Assembly: GCF_003576645.1 (NCBI RefSeq)
Contig: NC_044918.1
Span: forward strand, 31,219,675 to 31,283,674
DNA: 64,000 nt
Source: Ipomoea triloba
Lineage: Eukaryota; Streptophyta; Magnoliopsida; Solanales; Convolvulaceae
Direction of reading: 5' to 3'
Below, piece by piece: positions 12,062 to 25,322 of the stretch (position 1 is its first letter; the number at the start of each line of letters is the position of its first letter). Both the position numbers and the translations under genes were made by a program. The notes beneath the pieces are model-generated. The model worked only from the letters and a program-made list of their open reading frames with translations. It was not told the origin of the DNA and did not search any database.

Positions 12062-12516
12062 CCAACAAACTTATTGAGACATATATCATCATCATTATGT
12101 AATCTCATAATTTGAATCAAACAAGATAACATGGAGTCAATATCGCCCTCACTGAGAAGGAGTCACCCCTTTTATATGAGAGTACAACCAGATGCCACTA
12201 AACCACAAGATCTTGGCATAACATTCAGATTACTTAACAATCTAAGATTATCTAAACCAAAATCACCTAAATGGCTAAATGTGATTTAAACTTTAAAATT
12301 TTCCTAAAATCAAACGTGTGTGATGTGACATCACCTTATCCTCACAATAGCTTTGTCCCGTTCCATCTTGCAACCCATCCGGCATGGCGGCATCCTGAGG
12401 CATTCTTTGCACCGCGCTCTCCCTCCATAGCCACGAGTCGTGTAGCGGAGTAAGCTCTCCTCTCTCATTCATTCTCCAATATCAATCTCTCACCTCTACC
12501 TCGACAATCAACAGCG
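12062..12516. other. Non-coding stretch before the PPR gene
   Basis: The first part is probably the LINE 5' end. Further on is CT-rich sequence. I see no supported gene. Confidence 0.4.
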
Positions 12517-12552
12517 CACACGCACACGCACACGCACACGCACACGCACACA
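12517..12552. repeat. (CACACG)n microsatellite
   Basis: About six copies of CACACG lie in a CT/CA-rich stretch that could belong to the 5' leader or promoter of the downstream PPR gene. Confidence 0.8.
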
Positions 12553-15222
12553 GCGCCACAGTGGCTCTGCGCTTCCATACCCGTAACCACTGGTGGAACC
12601 TAAAGGCTAAATTTCGAAGACACAACTTCATCCTCAGACGCCTTCATCACTTCTTCCGCCACTGCCGACGACACCTTGACGGGTGATGGCATGAACCCTC
12701 TGTTGACGGCTCGACACCTCTTTCCGCCCTGGTTCACGCCAGCCAAGGCACCATCCCACGGTCGAAACTCGAACTGTGGAAGGTATTTGCTTTTTTTTTT
12801 TTTCATTAATTTTTACTGAAATACCTATTATAAATTTGGCCATCTCTCTTGTTTGATTTCATATGGTAGTATGGTGCTATTCTACTGTGATTATGAAACA
12901 TGAATTGCACATCAATTGATTCAGGCATATAGTTATTGAACTTCCCCAATTTTTGCTAATGGAGTCCAGGGCTAAATATATAGTGATTCTTGAGACTAAA
13001 AACATCAAATTTTGCTAATTATTTTCAAACTGGCCAAGTATGAAGTAGTATAGCAGTTTGTGCTTAGAAATTTAGAGTTTCATCAAGAATAATTGATTGT
13101 TGTAAGAGAGTAAATCCAATGTAATATTTCTTCATCCATGAAAAGACTCTGTACTCATAATGCCAATTTCATTTTTATTTATAATATTTCCTTATTCCAA
13201 CTGTATTATATTCAAATGCTTTTTGATTTACAAAGGTTTGCTTTAATTTTCAAATCCACTGAACACACACACACACACATATATATTTGGCTCCACCACT
13301 GTCTTTAAGCAAATGTAAGCTCTCCCTCTAAATCTATATACGTATTGACTCCACTTTTGTATTGCCATATCAATTTATATGGTTGAATCTGTTTCTGGTT
13401 TCTAGTCTGTTCAAATTTGCAAAAGTATTGCTTGATAAAATTATAAAATTACTAGAAGATGGAGCATCTATGCACTGGAATCATTTGGAGCATCTATATA
13501 TTCCTTTCAGTTGAATCTTTATTTCTGAGACCTGGAGTTTAGCAGTTTGCTTCATATATAACAAATTGCAGGTTTTGATGACTTAATTGTTAGATTTCAT
13601 AAGCTTCTTTCTAGGAGGTTCTGAAATGTGACGAGTCAAAATGCTATTTTCTTGTATTGGTACTGTTTATTAGAATGAATTAGAAGTTCTACAAATTGCC
13701 CTTTGTTTTGGAAATCAAATTTGACAAAATTTTAAGGTTATGCAAGACTTGATTTCTTTATCATGAATGATGCTAAATTGCTAATTAAATGTACTACAGA
13801 GTTTTTTCTCCTGGTGGTGTTTTATGTTGGTTTTAGACACTTGGTCTGAATTCTTCACCTCTCTTATAAGTTATATCCGTTTATTTGTTTCCTTAATTTT
13901 TCACTTGAATACTTCTCTTCTCAGAGATGTAAAATAGAATTAAGAGCACTACTTCTTTTTACATGTACATGTGTGTGCTTATTGGATTATGATTAAAGCT
14001 CATAATCTTGCTATTAAAAAACACATTTGTGGTTTCAATCTCTCATTGCCATAATAGTGAAGGGGTTGCTAATTTATAATAACAGTTGTTATAGTTTAAT
14101 TGGTTTCATTGAACTGATCATTTGATTGATGGTATTTTCTCCACTTTCTTTTGATGAATATAAAGAGCAAGAGAGAGAGAGAGAGAGAGGGCAAGATAAA
14201 ATACTTTTATCATTAGTGTTTTTTTTTTTTTCCAGATTTCATGTCATTTGCCTTATTATATTTTGGTTTTATTTTTTTTTATTTTGGCTTATGGAAATTA
14301 CTATTAGCCTGTAGGTTGGATGGTAGGAATTGCCATTGTTCTTTTCCTGAAGTTGAAAGCTGCCCCTCATGCCAGCAGGGTGTTGGCATGTTAAATTTCT
14401 TTACTTTTAATGGATGAGGAGGTGAGGATAAATGGGTGATGCATTTGTGTAATTGTGTTATGCAATTGTATTTCCTTTGTTTAAGACCTTACCTATGTGA
14501 TCTAGATGGGAATTGAAAATTTGGAACTTAAATTGTATGTTTGTAATGTTTGTAAGTTTAGACTGTTTGGGCTATGGATGGTAGAGCCTAATTATTGAGC
14601 ATTTTTCAACTGGATATATTGAATTTTTCCCATTAGATATCCAGATATGCATTGAGTAGTATCGGTTTTTTGTAACCAGCATAACCGGCCAAAGCCAAGA
14701 GGTTTGGTTTAAGTTGGTTATTGAGAAGGAAAGAAGTAATCAGTTATTGAGAGGTTACTGATCGTAACCAGCTGTTGCTCATCTTATCCTTACTCTTGCA
14801 TGACTCGCTATTATGATTATATACTGTAATTGACAGGAAATTTGATTTTTATATGCTTAAATGCTTTATGTTTTCTTGGCTGGAAATTATTTACTGTGCA
14901 TTCAAAAATTTCTCTCGCTTGGTTTTGCCTCTACTGAAATGCTTTATGCTTTAGATAAACAGTTTCAATTCAATGTTCTACTTTTGCACAGTAATTGTTT
15001 TTTCAGAGAATCTCTGTCCACTTCATATTCTTGATGAATTCCTCAAGAACTGAAATTTCCTTGAAAAAGTAATTTCTTCCTTGGGTATTGATAAGGTGGC
15101 CTAAGTTTTTGAACAATAAGTGATTATTTCCTATAACTAGGATTTAGTGTTTTATGAAGTGTGTGTGAGACTTCTTTCCAGGTAATTCATTCTATTTCTG
15201 CTCGTTCTTGTTCATTGTCAGG
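12553..15222 (+). other. Non-coding; probable 5' leader intron of the PPR gene
   Basis: There is no conserved ORF here. A pyrimidine-rich TTCATTGTCAG ends at 15221, only one base before the PPR start codon, which looks like a 3' splice site, so the 5' leader is probably spliced. A possible donor is GAAG|GTATTT near 12780, not testable here. (CA)n near 13264 and (GA)n near 14170 are simple repeats. Confidence 0.4.
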
Positions 15223-15531
15223 ATGCTTGCTTTGAGGTGCTTTCCGGCAATTTTCACTGGAAGACTGGAATCAAGTAAATTTTGGAAGAAAAGTAATCGA
15301 AACACTGTACTGACTGTAGTAAGCATTCCATTTTTTAGTTCAATTTTTTAAATTTTAGATATTCTTCCATGCATTCATTATAGTTAATTAAGTTATCATA
15401 GCCAATTGAAATGAAGGTAATTGCAATTTTTGTCTTGACGTTTTAGGGTTTTAGTGTAGTGCTGATACTCTCTTCACTAATTATTTTATTTCAACTGTAA
15501 TTGCTGGTTATTCTTAGCTAAAGTGCTGAGT

Positions 15532-15577
<46 letters not shown>

Positions 15578-15578
15578 N

Positions 15579-15609
<31 letters not shown>

Positions 15610-17833
15610 TTTTGTTCTTTTCTTTCCAATTTTGCACACAATAATTGCAGCTCGAGAGTGCTATTCAATATATAATGTTTTCTTAGATACATCTTCATCC
15701 CTTTCCAGCTTTTCTCGTGAATGAAGTCCTCAATTCTTTACTAATTGGTTGGTGAGATTGGAACTTCAAAGTTTGATGCCTACCATAGATTTCTCTACTT
15801 GAAGTTTTGTCTGTGGCTTGTCATGATTCCTTTTGTATTTGAAAGGATCAGTATTAGAATGTTGAAGAATTGAGATGTATATAGAAGGAACTATTGTCCT
15901 TAGTACTCCAAGTAATTCAAGTAGAGATGCATTTCGAATTTTGATCCCTAGAACCAATGGGAAGCTTGGGTGAAGTGGTTTTTTGATTTCTTCATTTGCT
16001 TCAGTTAGATTTTGATTATCCTTGTGAAATTCTGTATACTGGCTAACTCTTGAAGTCTACATGACCATTTGCTTTAACTTTCTTAGGTATGTGCTGCAAA
16101 AGGTCCTCGTCCGAGGTATCCTCGGGTGTGGAAGAGTAGAAGGAAAATAGGGACTATTTCTAAATCTCTCAAGCTTGTAGAATGTGTAAGTTTATTCTCC
16201 ACTACCTTTTTGATTCTTGTGAGGAGAGTTATCTTAGTAATTTAATTGCATATTGGATACTTTTGTCCTGTATTGTCAGAAAATTTTCATTTGCCTGATG
16301 AAAGAAGTTATTTCTTACTCCTGAACTATATGATTTTATTATAGATAAAAGGATTATCAAATGTGAAGGAGGAAGTCTATGGTGCTCTTGATTCCTTTAT
16401 TGCCTGGGAACTTGAGTTCCCATTGATCACAGTGAAAAAAGCTATAAAGACCCTTGAGCATGAAAAGGAGTGGAAGAGAATAATACAGGTATGGTTTATT
16501 TGCTGGTGTGTGTGTGTGTGCGCGCGTATAATACTCAATATCTCGTGTGTTTTTACCTTAAATGGATCAGTCAAATACTATATTGGATTATAGGTCACAA
16601 AGTGGATGTTAAGCAAGGGTCAGGGGAGAACAATGGGTAGCTATTATACCTTGTTAAATGCTTTGGCCGAGGATGGAAGGCTTGATGAAGCTGAAGAGCT
16701 TTGGAGAAAGTTGCTTTTGGAGAACCTTGAAAGTATTCCTCGCATTTTCTTTGAGAAAATGATCTCTCTTTACTACCGAAGAGAAATGCACGAAAAGATG
16801 TTCGAGGTAGTTTCCTAGCTCCTTAGCTGTTTTTCTTGTTTCGGAAGAGAGGGGAGGGAGGGGGATTGCAAACCTCGGCACATAGCCTATGATGCACAGA
16901 AACTTTTGGGGGTAGCGTTTTTTGCATATGGAAACATTTTTACATCTGAAACTCATGGAAACTTGCCAGTTGCCAGTAATGTTTTGGGGCCATTTTCTAA
17001 TTTTAAAAATATTTGGAAACACATTTCTTAAACTGAAATGCATGTTCCTCAACACTGCTGGTATAATCACTTGACACTTGTGATAGACACAGTTCATTTG
17101 TTCTAACCTTTTAATAATTCTGCTTCATTCATCTTACGAAACTTGTGTAACAATAAATGAACAAATAAAAATCATAACAATTAATGAATTTAATTACATA
17201 ATTTCATATTTCAAAAAAAAAATTACATAATTTCATATTTTTGTTATCACACCACTTGTGTCCTGGGTGCTGCTCATTATAATGATTGAATGCTAGGCCA
17301 AAATTGTTAGCTTCAGATAAAATTTACTTTATGTGACTTCATATAGGGAATAATATGATCTTGATTTTGCTTAATGTAAGACATTTTGTCGATCTGCACT
17401 TCTGCAGATATTTGCTGACATGGAAGAACTTGGTGTTCGGCCAACTGTTCGCATTGTCACAATGGTTGGAGATGTGTTTCAGAAGTTGGATATGTTGGAC
17501 AAATACCGAAAGTTGAAGAAAAAATACCCCCCACCAAGGTGGGAATATCGGTATGTTAAGGGAAAAAGGATCAAAATAAGAATAGATGCTAGTAAACGTC
17601 ATAATTATGAAATAGATGCTAGTAAACGTCATAATTATGGTGATGTTGTGGCAAATGAATCTGATACTGAAACCTACTCTGAGTCGGATGAGAACATCGA
17701 AGCTTCTGCAGATAGGTTGGATACTGAAACCTACTCTGAGTCGGATGAGAACATCGAAGCTTGTGCAGATAGGTTGAATGAGAACACAGAAGCGTGTCCA
17801 GATAAGTTGGACGAAGTTGATCTGATCATCTGA
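15223..17833 (+). CDS. EMB1417: PPR protein, EMB1417-like (plastid RNA binding)
   Basis: There are five coding exons, all joining in phase 0: 15223-15318, 16087-16185, 16345-16488, 16594-16806 and 17408-17833, giving 325 residues. The start is the ATG directly after a 3' splice site. The N-terminus is basic and ends [19 protein letters not shown], a likely plastid transit peptide followed by the conserved family start. Exon 4 carries a clear P-type PPR ([20 protein letters not shown]), with a second degenerate helix pair in exons 4-5 ([27 protein letters not shown]). The family resembles Arabidopsis At4g21190/EMB1417, needed for embryo development, with a role in RNA handling; I match this from memory. 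The C-terminus is unusual: a nearly exact 30-bp repeat (17581-17640) and a 57-bp repeat (from 17663) make an acidic tail of repeated [19 protein letters not shown] units. Confidence 0.85.
15533..15608. repeat. Poly-T tract with a single N, intron 1
   Basis: About 75 T residues surround an N at 15578. The length is unreliable. It lies in intron 1 (15319-16086) of the PPR gene. Confidence 0.9.
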
Positions 17834-17921
17834 ATCAGCTTTGATAAAGCACATTCCTCTGTGCCTGCCCAGTGAAAGTTTTCAATTTGTGATTGGAGGA
17901 CAATGATGCTACAAAGAACAG

Positions 17922-18029
17922 GTAATGGAACTCTAAAACTTGCTCTCATACTTTGAAATTTTTTGGCAGAATTAATTTGGCAAAGTTCAAGTTATTAATT
18001 TTCACCACCAATATGTTTTTACCCTGCAG
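17922..18029 (+). other. Probable intron in the 3' UTR of the PPR gene
   Basis: AACAG|GTAATG at 17921/17922 and TTTTTACCCTGCAG ending at 18029 form a good splice pair of 108 bp, 88 bases after the stop codon. Splicing is predicted, not shown. Confidence 0.5.
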
Positions 18030-18355
18030 AGATGAGTGGGTAGAAAATGTTTGCAGTTTGCACCAAACCTTGGTATGAACATATTCCCTTTTCCCCTGTT
18101 ATCTGTTTGTCATATCGAATTCCTCCTCATCTTCACTGTATACTAATGTTATATACACACATGAACAAGAAGAGATTGAGGGATTCACCACTGAATGCTC
18201 TTGTTAACCTAATTAATTTCTTTTGAAAGAGAAAAAAAAAGTGATGTGTAAATCTTTAGTTATCATTTGGTGTAGAGCCAACCTATGCCAAAGGTCATGG
18301 GTTTGAATCTCTGCTTCACCTGATAAAAAAAAGACTATAGTCCACGTGTTGTTTG

Positions 18356-18514
18356 GAGCCCATAACTAAAGGGGTAGCATATATCATATATAAACATATA
18401 AACATACAGAGCCCATAACTAGAGGGGTAGCATATATCATATATAAACATATAAACATACAGAGCCCATAACTAGAGGGGTAGCATATATCATATATAAA
18501 CATATAAACATACA
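18356..18514. repeat. 53-bp tandem repeat, three copies
   Basis: The unit starts GAGCCCATAACTA at 18356, 18409 and 18462. The copies are almost identical (AAAGGGG in the first against AGAGGGG in the others). Confidence 0.85.
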
Positions 18515-18847
18515 GTCCTAATAGTGTCATTCATTAAAGAAATGAGATTAATGATTTTTTTTTGGTATAAATTTTCCCTAATCATTAGCTTTAAATTTTC
18601 TCAAAATATCCAGGTTTCAGTCCAACAATACTGAAATTAGTCTATTAGAATAATATGTAGGTTGATCAAAGTTTAAGATAGATCTAACAAACATGACTGC
18701 ATGCCTATTAATGTTGCAGGTTTATCACTTTATTATAATGATATCAGCTGATCAATCATTACTTAAAAATTATTATTATTTTTTCTAAATAAAATCAATG
18801 TTTAGAAAATATGTATTTAAAAATATATTGTTTATATTTAAAATAAG

Positions 18848-19171
18848 GGTGTGTTTCGTTGACAGGTTTAGCTATCAGGAATGGGTATCAAAGTCGTAAT
18901 ACTACTATGGGTTTTGATTACCCCATTAATTACAAAATTTATTCCCTAATAAAATAAGGGTTTTATTTCTCTTCCTCCTCCGCTTCCCCAACTATTATTC
19001 TATTTTACCCGATTACCAAACATGCAAAATATTTTCATCAAAATCCATTACTATTATAAAGTATTTGATACTCATTCTGATTTGCAAAATATTTTCATCA
19101 AAATCCATTACTATTATACAGTATTTGATACTCATCCCGATTTCGATTCCATGTGCGAACCAAACAAACCC
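18848..19171. mobile_element. MITE-like element with GGGTGTGTTT-type ends
   Basis: The left end GGGTGTGTTTCGTTG and the right end CGAACCAAACAAACCC are imperfect inverted repeats of the type common in plant MITEs. A 60-bp inner tandem duplication (from 19024) has several mismatches. The target duplication is unclear, so the superfamily stays open. Confidence 0.45.
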
Positions 19172-21162
19172 TAAATGATGTTTATATTGATGTATTTTTT
19201 TCAATATATCATTTAAATAAGTGTATCATTGACTTATAATTAATAATTAGAGAAAATTTCATTTTTGATTTTATGACTATTAGGGTGTTGTTAATTGCAG
19301 TCTACGAGTTTTAAAATTATTAATTTAACTAGTTTTTTCACGTAGGATAATGCCAATGTTTATTTTTAAATAAATACTTCAAAGCATATCAATACAAGAT
19401 TATATATGAGATATTTAAGCATATGTAATTTTGAATGTTGAATTTATTTATTTAAATTGATAATTTAAAGTATATGATTGCAAAATAATATATGAGAGGT
19501 TGATTATAATTGTCATTAAAATAAATGTTTGCAATTTTGTAAAAACAATAGTCTAAATAATTAGTCTAAATTTTTTGATAATGAATAATTTTTATTATAG
19601 AAAATAAAGACATAAAACTAATTAAATTATATCTCTTTTTTATTTTTTAATAATGAATAATTTTTATTGTAGAAAAAAAAAGACATATAACTAATGAAAT
19701 TTTATCTCTTTTTTAATTTTTTGATAATGAATAATTTTATTGTAGAAAATAAAGACAATATAACTAATGAAATTATATCACTTTTTAAACTTTTTGATAA
19801 TAAATAAATTTTTTTGAATAAAGACATTGTAAACATCTAATTCTTAATTAAAGAAATGCATATGTATTTTTGTTGTTGTAGTTACTAATTCATTTATTTT
19901 AATAACAGTAATAGAATGGGTATTCACTTTTCAATAATATACTCTAACATATTCATAGTATATATTTAACAATTATGCAATTCTGATTTGGATGAGGTTC
20001 GAACTTAAGACCTTTCTTATAGAAACTAATGGATAAATTAAAATTTAACGGAATATCCTGTTACTAAAGTTTATTTAAGAAAAAAAATAACATAATAGAG
20101 AGTAAAGAAAGAAAATCATAGAAAAATTATTAAAATCAAAATAATATAAACTATTCGTTTAAGTAAATAAATACCACAAACAATTTTTTTTTTCTCGTTA
20201 GAGCCATAACTTTATTGACTTTTATTATTAAGATAAGATTGTAGAAATGTAGATGTAGATATTGCAACTATGCATTTTTTTTTTTTTCAATTTTAGTTCC
20301 TCTGGCTAAATTGTAAAATTAAAGTCGCCAAAAAATTTTAATAGTAATGAAGACATTTAGTCAATTTCTTCCTCTCTTCTCTTTTACTCTTCTCTTTCTT
20401 CTCAATTTCTCGCGTGAGATGATATGTTTTATCATCTTCAGATTTGCGTACATCTTCAATGCGGCGGATTTGGACTTGATCAGATTCTGGTGTTATATTT
20501 TGATGGTGCCGTCATTGATTGGATTCTGGAATTTCTCAACCGGTTTAGGCCGGGAGGAGTTGAAACAAGAGGTTCTCAGAATCTCAGTGACGAGGACGAC
20601 AACAACTTTCGAGTGGACTCCAAGAACTTCGTCTCCGACAAGGAAGATGACGAGGAGAGTGCGGAGGTTGCAGCCGTATCTGGCGAAGGAATGATGAAGA
20701 AAGAAAAGAGAAGAATCAAAAGATTAAATTGTCATTATTATTTTATCCATTAAAATTACGCCCAGAATTCTCATTCATCCGGTAACATTACACTTGAAAG
20801 ATACAATATGTAGGATCTTAGAAACTAGGAAGAATAACAAACCCACTCAGATAATTGTCATATATTTTAATAATTTATAACAATTCTCATTACTAAGTAT
20901 TTTATTCCAATTTGGATTCTCATATTTGAATCAAATGCCGCCTTACTTCTATATGTGGGTATTGATTGAGGATTTAACAATGTTTATTACAATTTCGATT
21001 ATGAATTCAAGTTCTCTAAAATTTTTATGGATTAGTGGAATTTCGGAATGTGAAGAGCTTAACAGAAAATAGTTCTTAATTTAGTACTTCAATGATAAAA
21101 TTTGATTTCATGATTTATATAAGATTTGAAATAAAAACGTGCTTGTACCAATGTAATTTACA
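19172..21162. repeat. AT-rich degenerate repeats, no gene
   Basis: Three diverged units of about 73 bp at roughly 19575-19800 contain TAATGAATAATTTTTATT. The part up to about 20090 is related in inverse orientation to 30370-31290: GAGGTTCGAACTTAAGACC here and its reverse-complement counterpart near 30435, plus the TACATATGTATTTCTTTAAT motif. The ORFs at 20347-20753 have no recognisable domain and I do not call them genes. Confidence 0.5.
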
Positions 21163-21856
21163 ATAATTTCTTGTTATTGGAGTTTACTATTTAAGAATGA
21201 AATATATTTTGTTATAGATTTAAAAAGATTGATATTGTTATGTATTCTCTATATTGGTAACAAATTAACAACAATTTAGAAAATCATAATCATGAATACT
21301 ATTAAATAAATATTCATCCCCCATTCGAACCATTTCAATTTCCATTACAATTGTTCACTCTTACTCTTAAATACTTAGCAATTAGCTCATGAATCGTCTT
21401 TTAACTTTATCTAATCCGCCCGTTACGAGTATTGCATAAAAACTCTAGAACCCTAAGTTGGATTTCTATCCTTTACGTATAACCACAAATAAAGTATCAA
21501 GATAGGCAACACAACCCTAATCCAAGTCCATAAACTAAAAATTCACACACATTAAGCATAAAGCATAAGTGACATAAAGGAAATATATAGAAAGAACAAA
21601 GAACTTATCTATTAAAATGGAAGAGTAATCTTGAAATCCAAGCTTTAAATCGTTGGTTACAAGCTTTAAAAATGTTATGGAAACTACTTCTAAGCCGAAT
21701 CTAACTTAAAAATAAGAAATGAAATGATTAAAAAAAAAAAAAGAGGTTATGTTTCGTCCATGGGTCAAAACCATGGAAAAATAGCTTTAAACGCAGTTAT
21801 ATAGAAGACAAAGTACTTACGAACAACATACAGAAGTAACATTCTTCAACTCATTC
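21163..21856. repeat. Leader of repeat array 1
   Basis: This is close in sequence to 34456-35156 (for example TTCTTGTTATTGGAGTTTAC at both starts). It is found only at the left end of each array. It has no coding potential that I can see. Confidence 0.75.
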
Positions 21857-22832
21857 ATTGCCCGAACAAAAATGCAATTTAACTTGAAGAAATAGCACAA
21901 TAAGAAATGACAATTCATCAAACAATTCTTTGTAGATAGAATTCATTCCTTTCTATTTTTGCCTTTTTTAATATCAAAATTTGGCTTAATGGTATACATG
22001 AAAATTGTAACCCTTTGAGTCAGCTTTTCAATAGCATAATAATCACTCAATTTGGACAATCATATAATAAGATAGGATCAAAATGCTAAGTAGTGGCCAT
22101 GTTGGGCAAAGATTGATGGCTGCTTACTCTTTTGATCCACTTTTGTCCTGATTTGTTCATACGATGAAGACCATTGAAAATGTCATTCTTTGGCTTCTTG
22201 GAAGTATTTTAGCCATCTTCTTAACTTCTCTTTGGCTCCCATTGACTCTAAATGCGTCAAAAATGCTCCAACAACCATTCATTTCTATTCAAATATATAA
22301 AAGTGTACATAATTGATCGGTCAATAGAAGCCAATAAGGATCATTTTGGACACAATTTTGACAATTAATAAGCAAAATAAGACTAAGTATATAGCATAAA
22401 TATGAATAATTATGCACCTATCAACACATATCACCACTAGTCACTTTTGTAAGAAAAAGACAACATTATCTGTAAGTATACAAAATACTCAAAACATGTT
22501 TTTCTTAATAAATCTCGATGACAAAAATCTAGCAACAAAAAGTCTAGCATTGAAACCCTATCGGGACAGCAAAAAAAGATTAAAATGTCTGCCTAAAAGA
22601 TTAAGAATGAAATCCCAACCATCCTTTAAACCATTTTTCATATTTATAAGAATTCCAAAACCCACAAATAAAAAAAATGATTATATTATAACTTGTTCTT
22701 AAAAATATTAATAAAAAAATAGAGCAAAAATCTCCCAAATATCTAAGCAAATAACGAGGGGAAATGTTGGATGCAGAGGATTATCGATCAAATCCTGTTA
22801 AGCTAATTCATTCTTTGGGTTTCAGGAATAGA

Positions 22833-23085
22833 TCGATTATCCGCTGCCTCCAGCGTCTCAACCATCTCCAACAAACACATACGAAAAAATAGTAAAAACT
22901 CGATTATCCGCTGCCTCCAGCGTCTCAACCATCTCCAACAAACACATACGAAAAAATAGTAAAAACTTTAATAGCATATATGTAATGAAGTTGATCTCTA
23001 GTAAAAACTTTAATAGCATATATGTAATGAAGTTGATCTCAAATAAAAACTTTAATAGCATATATGTAATGAAGTTGATCTCAAA
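22833..23085. repeat. 67-bp and two 42-bp exact tandem duplications
   Basis: Bases 22833-22899 equal 22900-22966. Bases 22957-22998 equal 22999-23040, and 23002-23043 equal 23044-23085, both exactly 42 bp. The other monomers have this sequence once. Confidence 0.9.
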
Positions 23086-23694
23086 CACTCACATACCACC
23101 TTAGATCTAAATTTTATAATATTGAGTAGAACCAAGGTATGTAGAAGTTGATCTCAAACACTCACATACCACATTCGATCTAAATTTTATAATATTGAGT
23201 AGGATTACCAAAATATATATATTTATATTTGAGAAAGCCGATTCAAAGAAACAAGTGGGGACCATGCAAAAGTTTCATGACAGAGACAAGTGGGAACCAT
23301 GCAAAAATTTCATGAAAGAGACAGGTGAGGACCATGCAAAAATTTCATGACAAAGACCAGTGGGGACCACGCAAAAGTTTCATGACAGTGGCAAAAATAG
23401 AAAGATTAGACCTGGAAAAAACCAACTAGGTAAAAATTTCATGCGAAAACCATGTAAAGTTTCATGATAGTTGGTAAACTACAATGACGGGACACGGAAT
23501 AAAAAGCAAACTGGGCCCAAAAATTTCATGTGAAAACCATGCAAAAGTTGTGTGATAGTGGCTAAAATACAAATACGAGACATGGAAAAGCCAACTAGGA
23601 GAAATTATCATGTGAAAAGCGTTCAAAAGTTTCAAAACAGTGGTCAAAATACAAAGCTGGAACACGAAAAAGCCAACTTGGCAAATATTTAGTG

Positions 23695-24090
23695 GAGTTT
23701 ATTACTGAAATAGTCCCTCGACTATTGTGAAATTACCAATTTGGTACTTGATAATTTTTCTTGCCCAATTAAGTCCTCGACTTTGAAAATTTTAACCAAT
23801 TTGATCCTCTGTTTAGTTTGGTGTTAAAAATCCGTTAAATCATGACAAAATTTAAAATTTTGCAATAGTCAAGAAACCATTTCAGTAATTAATCTTTGAT
23901 TGAAATGGTCCCTTAACTATAGTGAAATTACCAATTTGGTCCCGATTTAACGGATATCAAATTGTAAAAAAAACGGTGGACCAAAATTGTTATATTTTTC
24001 AAAGTTAAGGACTTAATTGTGCAAGAAATATTGTCGAGGACTAAATTGGTAATTTCGCAATAGTCGATGGACCATTTAGATAATAAACTC
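23695..24090. mobile_element. 396-bp MULE-type MITE, copy 1
   Basis: The ends GAGTTTATTA and TAATAAACTC belong to inverted repeats of about 90-100 bp (CCCTCGACTATTG... and its reverse). The target duplication is TATTTAGTG on the left and TATTTTGTG on the right: nine bp, as for Mutator-like elements. Confidence 0.85.
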
Positions 24091-24965
24091 TATTTTGTGT
24101 GACATTATGTTCTATGGGCTATAGGCATCATATCGGCAGAGATGCATTGGCTAATATAAACCAGTCATGCATGGAGAAACTTTTTTTTTTTTTTTAATTT
24201 TAAAAATAAAACTTGTTGTCATCTTGTGTGTTTTACTTGTATTTATTTGTGATGAAATCAACTGATGTTTTAGTAATCAACAAATGTAATACAACTTTTA
24301 ACACATATGACATTAATATGTTGGCATGGTTATTCTTTGTTTCAAGAAAGTTAATATGTTGGTAACTCTTTGTGGATAGAATTTATTGCCCGTGCAAAAA
24401 TGCAATTTAACTTGAAGAAATAGCACAATAAGAAATGACAGTTCATCAAATAATTCTTTGTGGATAGAATTCATTCAATTTTATTTTTGCCTTTTTTAAT
24501 ATTAAAATTTGGCTGAATGGTATACATGAAAATTGTAACCTTTGAGTCAGCTTTTCAATAGCATAATAATCACTCAATTTGGACAATCATATAATAAGAT
24601 AGGATCAAAATGCTAAGTAGTGGCCATGTTGGGCAAAGATTGATGGCTGCTTACTCTTTTGATCCACTTTTATCCTGATTTGTTCATACGATGAAGACCA
24701 TTGAAAATTTCATTCTTTGGCTTCTTGGAAGTATTTTAGCCACCTTCTTAACTTCTCCTTGGCTCCCATTGACTCTAAATGCGTCAAAAATGCTCCAACA
24801 ATAATTCATTTCTATTCAAATATATAGAATTGTACATAATTGATCGATCAATAGAAGCCAATAAGGATCATATTGGACACAATTTTGACAATTAACAAGC
24901 AAAATAAGACTAAGTATATAGCAGAAATATGAATAATTATGCACCTATCAACACATATCACCACT

Positions 24966-25261
24966 TAGGGGTGTAAACGAGCCGAGCCGAGCTCGAACCT
25001 AGGGTGGCTTGAGCTCGAGCTCGTTAAGGAACGATCGGCTCGAGTTCGAGCTCGAGCTCGATCGAGCTTGAAAATTAATGCTCGAGCTCGAGCTCGGCAA
25101 TTTTTGAGCTGCTCGAGTTCGGCTTGAGCAGCTCGATTGTTCAAGCTCGAGTTCGAGCTTGAATTTGAGCTCGAATTCATGCTCGAACTTGAGTTCGAGT
25201 CCGATTTTGAACTCGAATTTAACATGTTTGATTTTAAATTCATGTTTCAATTAAAAATAAA

Positions 25262-25322
<61 letters not shown>

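Larger units (their letters stand above)
21857..24360. repeat. Array 1 monomer 1
   Basis: This is a copy of the roughly 2.35-kb repeat with landmarks in order: GTGGCCATGTTGGGCAAAG near 22096, GAGGATTATCGATCAAATCC near 22780, a 35-bp minisatellite of GACCATGCAAAA units (about 23251-23400), the 396-bp MITE, and TGCATGGAGAAAC near 24170. Local tandem duplications (67 and 42 bp) lengthen it by about 150 bp. Confidence 0.85.

Noticed and set aside
12600..12843. Two overlapping minus-strand ORFs of 68-69 codons
   Set aside because: Different frames over the same GC-richer stretch, no domain; more likely the leader or promoter region of the PPR gene.
15486..15724. Open frames of poly-Lys and poly-Phe
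   Set aside because: They come from the poly-T tract in an intron.
20347..20753. Two overlapping ORFs of 109-115 codons
   Set aside because: No recognisable domain, surrounded by degenerate repeats, and no splice or start context that I trust.
23251..23560. Regular short repeats that look a little like a CRISPR array
   Set aside because: Units of about 35 bp vary throughout, with no constant repeat and unique spacers; it is a minisatellite of a plant repeat monomer.
23462..23665. Recurring 64-67-codon minus-strand ORF (MFQLCILTT...) in every monomer
   Set aside because: It overlaps the 35-bp minisatellite and differs by indels between monomers; no domain and no sign of codon-level conservation. 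It could be rechecked with a dN/dS test.
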